Shown here: positions 39,074-46,922 of the stretch, one piece after another
Position numbering within the stretch: position 1 is the first letter of the stretch
Layout: the number at the start of each line of letters is the position of its first letter
Assembly (NCBI RefSeq): GCF_001400735.1
Contig: NZ_LJPW01000144.1
Coordinates: 1-64,000, forward strand
DNA from: Pseudomonas caricapapayae
Lineage (GTDB): Bacteria > Pseudomonadota > Gammaproteobacteria > Pseudomonadales > Pseudomonadaceae
DNA length: 64,000 bases
Reading direction: 5' to 3'
The notes under the pieces: model-generated
Told to the model about the DNA's origin: nothing
Database searches by the model: none
The model's input: the letters and a program-made list of their open reading frames with translations, nothing else
Made by a program: the position numbers and the translations under genes

Positions 39074-40468
39074 TCAATCGTCGTCGAAGTTGTAACTGCC
39101 CGGTGCCAGATTCTCGAAACGTGTGTATTTGCCGATGAATGCCAGGCGCGTGGTGCCGATGGGCCCGTTACGCTGCTTGCCGATGATGATCTCGGCGATA
39201 CCCTTGTGCTCGGTTTCCGGGTGGTACACCTCATCCCGGTAAACGAACATGATCACGTCGGCATCCTGCTCGATCGCTCCGGATTCCCGCAGGTCGGAGT
39301 TGATCGGACGCTTGTTCGGCCGCTGCTCCAGCGAGCGGTTGAGCTGCGACAGGGCAATGACCGGGCAATTGAACTCTTTGGCCAGCGCCTTGAGCGAGCG
39401 CGAAATCTCGGAAATCTCGTTGGTCCGGTTGTCACCGCTCGAACCGGGAATCTGCATCAACTGCAGGTAGTCGATCATGATCATGGCAATGTCGCCATGC
39501 TCACGCACGATCCGCCGCGTCCGCGCACGCATTTCGGACGGGCTGATACCGGCCGTGTCGTCGATGAACAGTTTGCGGTCATTGAGCAGATTGACTGCCG
39601 ATGTCAAACGCGGCCAGTCATCGTCATCAAGCTGGCCGGCCCGCACCTTGGTCTGGTCGATGCGACCCAGCGAGGACAACATACGCATGATCAGCGATTC
39701 GCCTGGCATCTCCAGCGAGTAGACCAGTACCACCTTGTCACTGCGCAGCACTGCGTTTTCAACCAGGTTCATGGCGAAGGTGGTCTTGCCCATCGACGGA
39801 CGTCCGGCAACGATGATCAGGTCGGCGGGCTGCATGCCGCTGGTTTTTTCATCGAGATCGGTATACCCGGTCGACAGACCGGTAATGGCGTTATCACTGT
39901 TGAACAGGGTATCGATACGGTCGATTGCCTTGGTCAGCAGATCGTTGACGCTGACCGGGCCGCCCGTTTTGGGGCGCGCTTCGGCGATCTGGAATATCTG
40001 CCGCTCAGCCTCGTCAAGAATTTCTTCGGCGGTCCGGCCTTCCGGGTTGAACGCACTGTCGGCGATTTCGGTACTGATGCCGATCAACTGCCGCAATGTG
40101 GCCCGCGCACGGACGATCTGCGCGTAGGCTTTGATGTTGGCGACAGAGGGCGTGTTTTTCGCCAGCTCGCTGAGATAGCCCAGGCCACCCACTTGCGAGG
40201 TCTGCCCTTCCTTATCCAGTTGTTCAGCCAGCGTCACGACGTCAATCGGGCTGTTCTGATCGGCCAGCCGGGCAATGGCGCGGAATATCAGGCGGTGGTC
40301 ATGTCGATAGAAATCACCATCGGAAACTTGATCAAGCACCCGCTCCCAAGCGTTATTGTCCAGCATCAAACCACCGAGTACGGCCTGCTCGGCCTCGATG
40401 GAATGCGGCGGCACCTTCAGGGCAGCGGTTTGCAGATCGTATTGTTCGGGGGTGGAAATATCGTTCAT
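39074..40468 (-). CDS. dnaB: Replicative DNA helicase
   Basis: A 464-residue DnaB. The N-terminal helical domain (about 20-120) and linker are followed by the RecA-like motor with Walker A 'GRPSMGKT' at 222-229, 'YSLEMPGESLIMRM', Walker B 'IAMIMIDYLQLM' and the arginine-finger region. It unwinds DNA at the replication fork and binds DnaG. ATG 40468 is the family start ('MNDISTPEQ'). It follows rplI on the same strand, separated by a terminator-like hairpin. Confidence 0.96.
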   Translation of the reverse strand: MNDISTPEQYDLQTAALKVPPHSIEAEQAVLGGLMLDNNAWERVLDQVSDGDFYRHDHRLIFRAIARLADQNSPIDVVTLAEQLDKEGQTSQVGGLGYLSELAKNTPSVANIKAYAQIVRARATLRQLIGISTEIADSAFNPEGRTAEEILDEAERQIFQIAEARPKTGGPVSVNDLLTKAIDRIDTLFNSDNAITGLSTGYTDLDEKTSGMQPADLIIVAGRPSMGKTTFAMNLVENAVLRSDKVVLVYSLEMPGESLIMRMLSSLGRIDQTKVRAGQLDDDDWPRLTSAVNLLNDRKLFIDDTAGISPSEMRARTRRIVREHGDIAMIMIDYLQLMQIPGSSGDNRTNEISEISRSLKALAKEFNCPVIALSQLNRSLEQRPNKRPINSDLRESGAIEQDADVIMFVYRDEVYHPETEHKGIAEIIIGKQRNGPIGTTRLAFIGKYTRFENLAPGSYNFDDD

Positions 40469-40516
40469 GGCCACTTCAATTCGAGGTTTGCAGAATGGGG
40501 ATGGCACAAAGACAAA

Positions 40517-40545
40517 GGGCACGACCTGTGAACAGGATCGTGCCC
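40517..40545 (-). terminator. Terminator-like hairpin after rplI
   Basis: GGGCACGA and TCGTGCCC enclose an inner CCTG-TGAA-CAGG hairpin with one bulged base. On the minus strand it is followed by TTTGTCTTTG. It lies between rplI and dnaB and should limit read-through. Confidence 0.65.
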
Positions 40546-40591
40546 GATGTTAATCCTCTGACGGCAATGCCGCCAGACGATTACGTATTGC

Positions 40592-41038
40592 TTAAGCAGC
40601 CACTACGACAACGCGTACGGTCGCTTCTACGTCGCTGTGCAGGTGCACGGCTACGTCGAATTCGCCAACGTTGCGGATAGTGCCGTTCGGCAGACGAACT
40701 TCGCTTTTTGCAACTTCAACGCCGGAGGCGGTCAGTGCATCAGCGATGTCGTGAGTACCGATCGAACCGAACAGCTTGCCTTCGTCACCAGCAGTGGCAG
40801 TGATAGTCACTTCCAGCTCAGCCAGTTGGGCAGCGCGAGTTTCGGCAGATGCTTTCTTGTCTGCAGCCAGTTTTTCCAGCTCGGCACGACGCTCTTCAAA
40901 CGCAGCCACGTTGGCAGCGGTTGCAGCGGTTGCTTTGCCGTAAGGCAGCAGGTAGTTACGACCGTAACCGGCCTTAACGTTTACTTTGTCGCCCAGGTTG
41001 CCCAGGTTGGCGACTTTTTCCAGAAGGATCAGTTGCAT
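40592..41038 (-). CDS. rplI: Ribosomal protein L9
   Basis: A 148-residue bL9. The N-terminal domain '[30 protein letters not shown]' positions is the 23S rRNA-binding module, joined by a long Ala/Glu/Lys-rich helix to the C-terminal domain. It follows the DUF2232 gene in the rpsF-rpsR operon, with GAGG before the ATG. Confidence 0.97.
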   Translation of the reverse strand: MQLILLEKVANLGNLGDKVNVKAGYGRNYLLPYGKATAATAANVAAFEERRAELEKLAADKKASAETRAAQLAELEVTITATAGDEGKLFGSIGTHDIADALTASGVEVAKSEVRLPNGTIRNVGEFDVAVHLHSDVEATVRVVVVAA

Positions 41039-41057
41039 GTGGAAATCCTCTTAACTT

Positions 41058-41954
41058 TTAACCTTCACCGTTCGCAGAGCCATTGCCGGGATCTTTCGAA
41101 CTCCGGCGACCGCGAAAATCAATCAGGCTGTCGACAATGGCAATTACCACGAGCAACGGATAGATCAGTTGCATGAACACCAGCAGCGTGATGTACATCC
41201 CTACCAGCCAGAATCTGGACAGACGCTTTTCAGCGACCAGTCCGTGAATCAGGGCCAGGCCCGCAAAGACCAGCGGCACGCTGCACAGCGGTGTAAGCAT
41301 TGCTATCTGCGGACCGAAATTCGGTCCCACCAGCATGCACACCACCAGCACCAACGCAGGCACCAGGGGAAGTTTCACGGCGCGAAACTCACGCCCAAAA
41401 CCACCAGGGTTGCACAACATTGCTTGCCAGTACCGCCCCAGAATCAGGCACAGCACACTGACGATCTGCAGCACAGCCGCTATCAGGCCATTCAGGACGG
41501 GTGCAATCAGTGCTCCCAGGCGCGCTCGCTCTTCTACGTTCAACTGCTCGTAGAGCCCGGCCAGCATTGTCGGCAGATGTTTCTGCAATTCCTGCGACAT
41601 TGCTTCCAGAGGTTCGCGAAAAACCGTGCCCAGAATGACTGCGTACACCACACCCAACGCCACGCTGACCAGCAGCACACGGACCCAGGACTCGCTGGCA
41701 CGCAAAACCATTGCCAAACCCAGCGAACCGGCCAGCACCATGGCTGTACGAGGTTCGCCGAAATACCACCAGACCAAAGCCGGCAGCAGAGCCCAGGACA
41801 GGACACCAACGGCATCACTGAACCCGCGTCGCAGGAGCACAAGGCACCCCGCGGCAGCACTTAACCAGAACAACAGCGGCAATGCCGCACATCCAGCCAC
41901 TACAAGAGTGGCCTGCATACGGCCGCGCATGATGAATTCAGCCAGGGCACGCAT
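41058..41954 (-). CDS. DUF2232/YybS-like membrane protein
   Basis: A 298-residue inner-membrane protein with about eight hydrophobic helices, the first within residues 15-40 and the last at about 255-280, then a short charged tail 'SLIDFRGRRSSKDPGNGSANGEG' region. Its place between rpsR and rplI is typical of pseudomonads. The family is of unknown function; YybS-like proteins may be transport-related. AGGAT precedes the ATG. Confidence 0.8.
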   Translation of the reverse strand: MRALAEFIMRGRMQATLVVAGCAALPLLFWLSAAAGCLVLLRRGFSDAVGVLSWALLPALVWWYFGEPRTAMVLAGSLGLAMVLRASESWVRVLLVSVALGVVYAVILGTVFREPLEAMSQELQKHLPTMLAGLYEQLNVEERARLGALIAPVLNGLIAAVLQIVSVLCLILGRYWQAMLCNPGGFGREFRAVKLPLVPALVLVVCMLVGPNFGPQIAMLTPLCSVPLVFAGLALIHGLVAEKRLSRFWLVGMYITLLVFMQLIYPLLVVIAIVDSLIDFRGRRSSKDPGNGSANGEG

Positions 41955-41992
41955 GCTTCTATCCTTTGTTACGTTTTGTCGACTACCTGGTC

Positions 41993-42223
41993 TCAGCGGC
42001 CGTGGCTGTCGGTGTAGGCCAGCAGGGCCAGGAAGCGGGCACGCTTGATAGCGGTGGCCAGCTGACGCTGATAACGTGCTTTTGTACCAGTGATACGGCT
42101 TGGAACGATTTTGCCGGTCTCGGATACGTAGGCTTTCAGAGTGTTGAGATCTTTGTAATCGATCTCTTTGACGTCTTCAGCGGTGAAGCGGCAGAATTTA
42201 CGACGACGGAAGAAACGTGCCAT
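41993..42223 (-). CDS. rpsR: Ribosomal protein S18
   Basis: A 76-residue bS18 with the standard '[25 protein letters not shown]' start and '[31 protein letters not shown]' core positions. It pairs with S6 on the 30S platform. It lies 28 bases after rpsF. Confidence 0.97.
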
Positions 42224-42251
42224 GTAATTGGCTCCTCAAAAGGTCCGTGGA

Positions 42252-42677
42252 TTACTCGTCAGCGTTATCGCTAACGTCGCTGTTGTCGCCGTCATCGCCA
42301 TCGGCGCTGTCGGAGTGCTCAGGACGGTCGCGACGCTCACGGCGCTCACTGCGGTTCTCTTCAGCCTTGAGCATCTCGGACTGGCCGGTTACGGCTTCGT
42401 CGCGACGGATGACCAGGTTACGGATCACAGCATCGTTGTAACGGAAGTTGTCTTCCAGCTCGGCCAGAGCCTTGCCAGTGCACTCAACGTTCAGCATCAC
42501 GTAGTGAGCCTTGTGAACATTGTTGATTGCGTAAGCCAGTTGACGACGGCCCCAATCTTCCAGACGGTGGATTTTGCCGCCGTCTTCTTCGATCAGCTTG
42601 GTGTAACGCTCTACCATGCCGCCGACTTGCTCGCTTTGATCCGGGTGGACCAAAAAGATAATTTCGTAATGACGCAT
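42252..42677 (-). CDS. rpsF: Ribosomal protein S6
   Basis: A 141-residue bS6 starting '[18 protein letters not shown]'. The C-terminal tail from about residue 105 is long and acidic ('[19 protein letters not shown]' type), as in other pseudomonads, and could receive RimK glutamylation. AAGGAG is 6 bases before the ATG. It heads the rpsF-rpsR-DUF2232-rplI operon. Confidence 0.97.
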   Translation of the reverse strand: MRHYEIIFLVHPDQSEQVGGMVERYTKLIEEDGGKIHRLEDWGRRQLAYAINNVHKAHYVMLNVECTGKALAELEDNFRYNDAVIRNLVIRRDEAVTGQSEMLKAEENRSERRERRDRPEHSDSADGDDGDNSDVSDNADE

Positions 42678-42810
42678 GAATGCTCCTTACGGGTTGTAGC
42701 CTGCCGCTCAGAAGCGGTCAGACAAGGAGTGAATGACACTGTTGGTCTTGCTCAGGGACAGGCACATGCGCGCCTGCCGTGACAGCAAGGGGCGCAAGTG
42801 TAGAGAAGGC

Positions 42811-42882
42811 AGCTGCAAGCTGCAAGCTGCAAGTGAAAAGCTGCAAGCAAAAGCAAGCAGCTTGAGGCTTGTGGCTTGCAGC
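42811..42882. repeat. AGCTGCA heptad repeats and inverted repeat
   Basis: Three tandem AGCTGCA heptamers (42811-42831) are followed by another partial copy and by an inverted pair GCTGCAAGC (42840-42848) / GCTTGCAGC (42874-42882). It lies just after the rlmB stop and may act as a terminator for rlmB. This type of GCTGCAAG repeat is frequent between Pseudomonas genes. Confidence 0.7.
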
Positions 42883-42890
42883 TAAACCGC

Positions 42891-43643
42891 TTAGGGCTTC
42901 CGCTTCGCGGAGCGCTGACGCAGCGCTTCAAACAGACACACGCCGGTCGCGACCGACACGTTCAGACTGCTGACACTGCCCGCCATCGGCAGGCGCACCA
43001 GATAATCACAATGCTCACGGGTCAGGCGACGCATACCCTTGCCTTCCGCCCCCATGATAATGATGGTCGGCCCGGTCAGATCCTGCTGATACAGCTCGAC
43101 CTCGGCCTCGCCCGCAGTACCCACCACCCACAACCCGCGCTGCTGGAGTTTTTCCAGCGTACGCGCCAGGTTAGTCACTGCCACAAGCGGAATGACCTCG
43201 GCGGCACCGCAGGCGACCTTCCGCACGGCTGGCGTCAAGGTTGCGGATTTGTCCTTGGGCACGATGACCGCCAGCGCACCTGCCGCATCAGCGGTACGCA
43301 GGCAAGCGCCGAGGTTGTGTGGATCGGTCACGCCGTCGAGCACCAGCAACAGCGGCGAGCCTTCGCTGCGGTCCAGCAGCTCGTCGAGCATTGCTTCGCC
43401 CCAGACCTGACTCGGGCTGACATCGGCAACCACACCCTGATGCACGCCTTCGACCCAGGCATCCATTTCACGTCGCTCTGCCTGACCGATGGTGACGCGA
43501 TTTTCGGCTGCCAGTGCGACCAGGGTCTGGACACGAGGATCGTTACGACCCTCGGCCAGCCAGATATGCTTGACGCGCTTGGGGTGATGACGAAGTAACG
43601 CTTCTACAGCGTGAACGCCGTAGATCTTTTCCAGCTGACTCAT
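42891..43643 (-). CDS. rlmB: 23S rRNA (Gm2251) methyltransferase
   Basis: A 250-residue SpoU/TrmH-family enzyme. The N-terminal substrate-binding domain (1-75) is followed by the knotted SPOUT fold, with 'LLVLDGVTDPHNLGACLRTADAAG', 'IIIMGAEGKGM' and 'SLNVSVATGVCLFEALRQR' positions as motifs 1-3. It 2'-O-methylates G2251 in the ribosomal P-site loop. The ATG overlaps the rnr stop by 4 bp, a conserved arrangement. Confidence 0.96.
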   Translation of the reverse strand: MSQLEKIYGVHAVEALLRHHPKRVKHIWLAEGRNDPRVQTLVALAAENRVTIGQAERREMDAWVEGVHQGVVADVSPSQVWGEAMLDELLDRSEGSPLLLVLDGVTDPHNLGACLRTADAAGALAVIVPKDKSATLTPAVRKVACGAAEVIPLVAVTNLARTLEKLQQRGLWVVGTAGEAEVELYQQDLTGPTIIIMGAEGKGMRRLTREHCDYLVRLPMAGSVSSLNVSVATGVCLFEALRQRSAKRKP

Positions 43644-46273
43644 GACTTGGCCTTGGGTTTACGAGCGCCACTGCTTTTCGCAGCTGGCGCGGAGCCCGTT
43701 TTTGACGAGCCTTTGCGGTGTTTGCTGGCCGGTTTGCCCGATGAAGGCGCAGAGCCCGACCTGTCAGACTTTCCCGACGACGCCTTGCTACCACCCTTCG
43801 CGTCTGCCAGAAGTGCTTTTTTCAGCTCGCGGCTTTTACGCACTTCTGCGTTTTTCGCCGCCGCATCGCTCGGCCGGTAGGCTTCGGTGCTGCTTTCCTT
43901 GGCAGAAGCGTTGCGACGACCGGACCTGGCCGGTGCCTTCTCTTTTTCAGCCGTGGCTGCCGCGGCAGGAGGCGCAGTGTCATGACCACGACGCTTGCGA
44001 CCAACCGGAGTAGCAGCCGCTGCGGTTTCGGAAATCTCGAAATCGATCTTGCGCTCATCCAGGTCGACACGCATGACGCGCACTTCAACAGTGTCGCCGA
44101 GACGGAAGTTACGTCCGGTACGCTCGCCGGCAAGGCGATGATGCAAGGGGTCGAAGTGGTAGTAATCGCCTGGCAGAGCCGTTACGTGGACGAGACCTTC
44201 GACATAGATATCGGTCAGCTCGACGAACAGGCCAAAGCCGGTTACAGCGGTGATCACACCCGGGAACGACTCACCGACGCGATCCTTCATGTACTCGCAC
44301 TTGAGCCAGTTGACCACGTCACGCGTGGCTTCGTCGGCACGGCGCTCGCTCATCGAGCATTGTTCGCCCAACTGGTCGAGCAGCGCATCGTCGTACGGGT
44401 AAATGCGCGCTTTCGGGATCGTCGCCGCACCGGCACGGCGAACGTGCGGCGTATCCTGCCTGGAGCGAATGACACTGCGAATCGCGCGATGGGTCAGCAG
44501 GTCTGGATAGCGACGGATAGGCGACGTGAAGTGCGTGTACGCTTCGTAATTCAGACCGAAGTGGCCGTTGTTGTCCGAACTGTAGACAGCCTGACTCAAC
44601 GAACGCAGCATCACGGTCTGGATCAGGTGGTAATCCGGGCGGTCACGAACGGTTTCCAGCAGCGCCTGATAATCCTTGGGCGTAGGACCCTCCTTGCCCT
44701 TGTGCAGGGTCAGACCCAGCTCACCGAGGAATGCGCGGAGTTTTTCCAGGCGCTCTGGCGGCGGACCGTCGTGGACGCGATACAGCGCAGGGATTTCGTG
44801 CTTTTTCAGGAATTGTGCGGTGGCCACGTTGGCAGCCAGCATGCATTCTTCGATCAGCTTGTGAGCATCGTTGCGAGTGGTCGGACGGATTTCGGCAATC
44901 TTGCGCTCGGAACCGAAGATGATCCGGGTTTCCTGAGTTTCGAAATCGATAGCACCGCGCACATGACGTGCGCCCAGCAACACCTTGTACATGGCGTAAA
45001 GCTGCTTGAGGTGCGGAACCACGTCGCCATACTCACCGCGAAGGCTTTTGGCTTCGGCGGTTTTCGGCTGCTCAAGGATCGTGCTGACCTTGTTGTAGGT
45101 CAGGCGAGCGTGGGAATGGATGATGCCTTCATAGAACACGTAGTCAGTCATCTCGCCGGTCTTGGAGATGGTCATCTCGCACACCATGGCCAGGCGATCG
45201 ACATGCGGGTTCAGCGAGCAGAGGCCGTTGGACAACTGTTCAGGCAGCATGGGCACGACACGCTCGGGGAAGTACACCGAGTTGCCGCGCACCTGGGATT
45301 CTGCATCCAGCGCGGAACCGATTTTCACATAGCTCGATACGTCGGCAATCGCCACGTAGAGCTTCCAGCCACCGGAGAACAGGCGCAGCTTGCCCGGTTT
45401 GGCTTCGCAGTAAACCGCATCGTCGAAGTCGCGAGCGTCTTCGCCATCGATGGTCACGAAAGGCAGGTGGCGCAGGTCTACGCGGTTTTCCTTGTCCTTC
45501 TCTTCGACTTCCGGCTTGAGCTTCGCGGCCTCTTTGAGTACGGCCTCGGGCCACACGTGCGGAATGTCGTAGGTACGCAGCGCGACATCGATTTCCATGC
45601 CAGGCGCCATGTAGTTGCCGACCACTTCGACCACATCACCTTGAGGCTGGAAGCGCGGGGTTGGCCAGTGGGTGATTTTCACCTCGACGAACTGACCGAT
45701 CTTCGCACTGTTGTTGCGACCCGGCGTCACCAACACTTCCTGCTGGATTTTCGGGTTATCCGGCACAACGAAGCCGATGCCGCTTTCTTCAAAGTAGCGA
45801 CCCACAATGCTTTCGTGAGCCCGCGAGATCACTTCGACAATCACGCCTTCGCGACGGCCGCGGCGGTCAAGGCCGGAAACACGCGCCAGCGCGCGGTCAC
45901 CGTCGAACACCAGACGCATCTGCGCCGGGCTCATGAACAGGTCATCGGAGCCGTCATCGGGAACCAGAAAGCCGAAGCCGTCGCGATGACCGGAAATGCG
46001 ACCCAGGATCAGGTCAAGCTTGTCTACCGGTGCATAAGTGCCACGACGGGTGTAGATCAACTGGGCGTCGCGCTCCATCGCCCGGAGGCGACGGCGCAGG
46101 GCCTCGAATTGATCCTCGGTGGTCAGACCGAATTCTTCGACCAGTTGCTCGCGATTTGCCGGCGAACCGCGCTCGGCAAGGTGCTGCAAGATCAGCTCGC
46201 GGCTTGGAATAGGGTTTTCGTATTTTTCCGCTTCACGAGCGGCCTCGGGATCGAGGGACTGCCAATCGGCCAT
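43640..46273 (-). CDS. rnr: Ribonuclease R
   Basis: An 877-residue 3'-5' exoribonuclease. Two cold-shock-like domains (about 70-230) precede the RNB catalytic domain, with 'DGEDARDFDDAVYCE' carrying the metal-binding aspartates and 'HFTSPIRRYPDLLTHR' closing the domain. An S1 domain follows, then a long Lys/Ala/Ser-rich tail (about the last 130 residues). It degrades structured RNA and acts in tmRNA-linked quality control. It is coupled to rlmB, and the tRNA-Leu pair is divergent from it. Confidence 0.96.
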   Translation of the reverse strand: MADWQSLDPEAAREAEKYENPIPSRELILQHLAERGSPANREQLVEEFGLTTEDQFEALRRRLRAMERDAQLIYTRRGTYAPVDKLDLILGRISGHRDGFGFLVPDDGSDDLFMSPAQMRLVFDGDRALARVSGLDRRGRREGVIVEVISRAHESIVGRYFEESGIGFVVPDNPKIQQEVLVTPGRNNSAKIGQFVEVKITHWPTPRFQPQGDVVEVVGNYMAPGMEIDVALRTYDIPHVWPEAVLKEAAKLKPEVEEKDKENRVDLRHLPFVTIDGEDARDFDDAVYCEAKPGKLRLFSGGWKLYVAIADVSSYVKIGSALDAESQVRGNSVYFPERVVPMLPEQLSNGLCSLNPHVDRLAMVCEMTISKTGEMTDYVFYEGIIHSHARLTYNKVSTILEQPKTAEAKSLRGEYGDVVPHLKQLYAMYKVLLGARHVRGAIDFETQETRIIFGSERKIAEIRPTTRNDAHKLIEECMLAANVATAQFLKKHEIPALYRVHDGPPPERLEKLRAFLGELGLTLHKGKEGPTPKDYQALLETVRDRPDYHLIQTVMLRSLSQAVYSSDNNGHFGLNYEAYTHFTSPIRRYPDLLTHRAIRSVIRSRQDTPHVRRAGAATIPKARIYPYDDALLDQLGEQCSMSERRADEATRDVVNWLKCEYMKDRVGESFPGVITAVTGFGLFVELTDIYVEGLVHVTALPGDYYHFDPLHHRLAGERTGRNFRLGDTVEVRVMRVDLDERKIDFEISETAAAATPVGRKRRGHDTAPPAAAATAEKEKAPARSGRRNASAKESSTEAYRPSDAAAKNAEVRKSRELKKALLADAKGGSKASSGKSDRSGSAPSSGKPASKHRKGSSKTGSAPAAKSSGARKPKAKS

Positions 46274-46435
46274 TAGATAGTTTTCACCTTGTATATATAG
46301 GGGTTAGTTTGGCATAGACCTCATGAAACGGGAAATTTCACGCTCAAACCGCTCGACAAAAAGCCTGCCAAACCGCGCTGAAGCACCCGAACCACGCCGT
46401 CCGCGATTTTTTTCGAGTTTTTTTCACGGCCGGGC

Positions 46436-46464
46436 TTTACAGCCTAAAAAGCGCTCCGTATAGT
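46436..46464 (+). promoter_or_regulatory. Sigma-70 promoter of first tRNA-Leu
   Basis: TTTACA (46436-46441) and TATAGT (46459-46464) are separated by 17 bases and followed by a GC-rich discriminator GCGCGCC, as expected for a stringently controlled stable-RNA promoter. Confidence 0.85.
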
Positions 46465-46498
46465 GCGCGCCATCGACAGGTTGATCCGTGTCGATACT

Positions 46499-46585
46499 GC
46501 CCAGATGGTGAAATTGGTAGACACGCCAGCTTCAGGTGCTGGTGACCGCAAGGTCGTGGAAGTTCGAGTCTTCTTCTGGGCACCA
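46499..46585 (+). tRNA. tRNA-Leu (CAG)
   Basis: An 87-base type II tRNA. Acceptor arms GCCCAGA and TCTGGGC pair, followed by A and an encoded CCA. The anticodon arm CCAGC-TTCAGGT-GCTGG gives anticodon CAG, and the long variable arm is the leucine type. It is identical to the copy at 46746. Confidence 0.97.
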
Positions 46586-46624
46586 ATTCAGGCAACAGAC
46601 TACAACAGTCTCAAGCCTCACAAG

Positions 46625-46645
46625 AACCCGCGAAAGCGGGTTTTT
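46625..46645 (+). terminator. Terminator of first tRNA-Leu
   Basis: AACCCGC-GAAA-GCGGGTT stem-loop followed by T residues, 40 bases after the tRNA. Confidence 0.85.
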
Positions 46646-46682
46646 GCATTTTCGGGTTTTGATTATTAAATCAAAACAGGGG

Positions 46683-46711
46683 TTTACAGCGTAAAACGAT
46701 CGCCGTATAGT
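46683..46711 (+). promoter_or_regulatory. Sigma-70 promoter of second tRNA-Leu
   Basis: TTTACA (46683-46688) and TATAGT (46706-46711) with a 17-base spacer and a GC-rich discriminator. The hexamers and spacing equal those of the first copy, but the spacer sequence differs. Confidence 0.85.
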
Positions 46712-46745
46712 GCGCCCCATCAACGGCGTACACGCTGCTGATGCT

Positions 46746-46832
46746 GCCCAGATGGTGAAATTGGTAGACACGCCAGCTTCAGGTGCTGGTGACCGCAAGG
46801 TCGTGGAAGTTCGAGTCTTCTTCTGGGCACCA
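46746..46832 (+). tRNA. tRNA-Leu (CAG), second copy
   Basis: Identical over all 87 bases to the copy at 46499-46585, with its own promoter and terminator. It is the 3'-most stable RNA gene before the accessory 938-aa gene. Confidence 0.97.
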
Positions 46833-46841
46833 ATTCAAAAA

Positions 46842-46868
46842 AACCGAGCCAGTGGCTCGGTTTTTTTT
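46842..46868. terminator. Bidirectional terminator after second tRNA-Leu
   Basis: AACCGAGCC-AGT-GGCTCGGTT forms a 9-bp stem. Eight T residues follow on the plus strand and a run of A precedes it, so it can also terminate the minus-strand 938-aa gene that ends at 46923. Confidence 0.88.
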
Positions 46869-46922
46869 CGACTTGTATCTACATGTCGACTCAGCAAACA
46901 TGCCTTAGCAGACAGATTCAGC

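Noticed and set aside
43982-46276. A 764-codon open frame opposite rnr
   Set aside because: It is the reverse-frame shadow of a GC-rich, strongly conserved rnr gene. Its translation has no domain and is low in hydrophobic core patterns.
46499-46832. Integrative island bounded by the tRNA-Leu pair
   Set aside because: No integrase gene and no third partial tRNA copy (attachment repeat) is visible beyond the accessory gene, so an island boundary is not supported.
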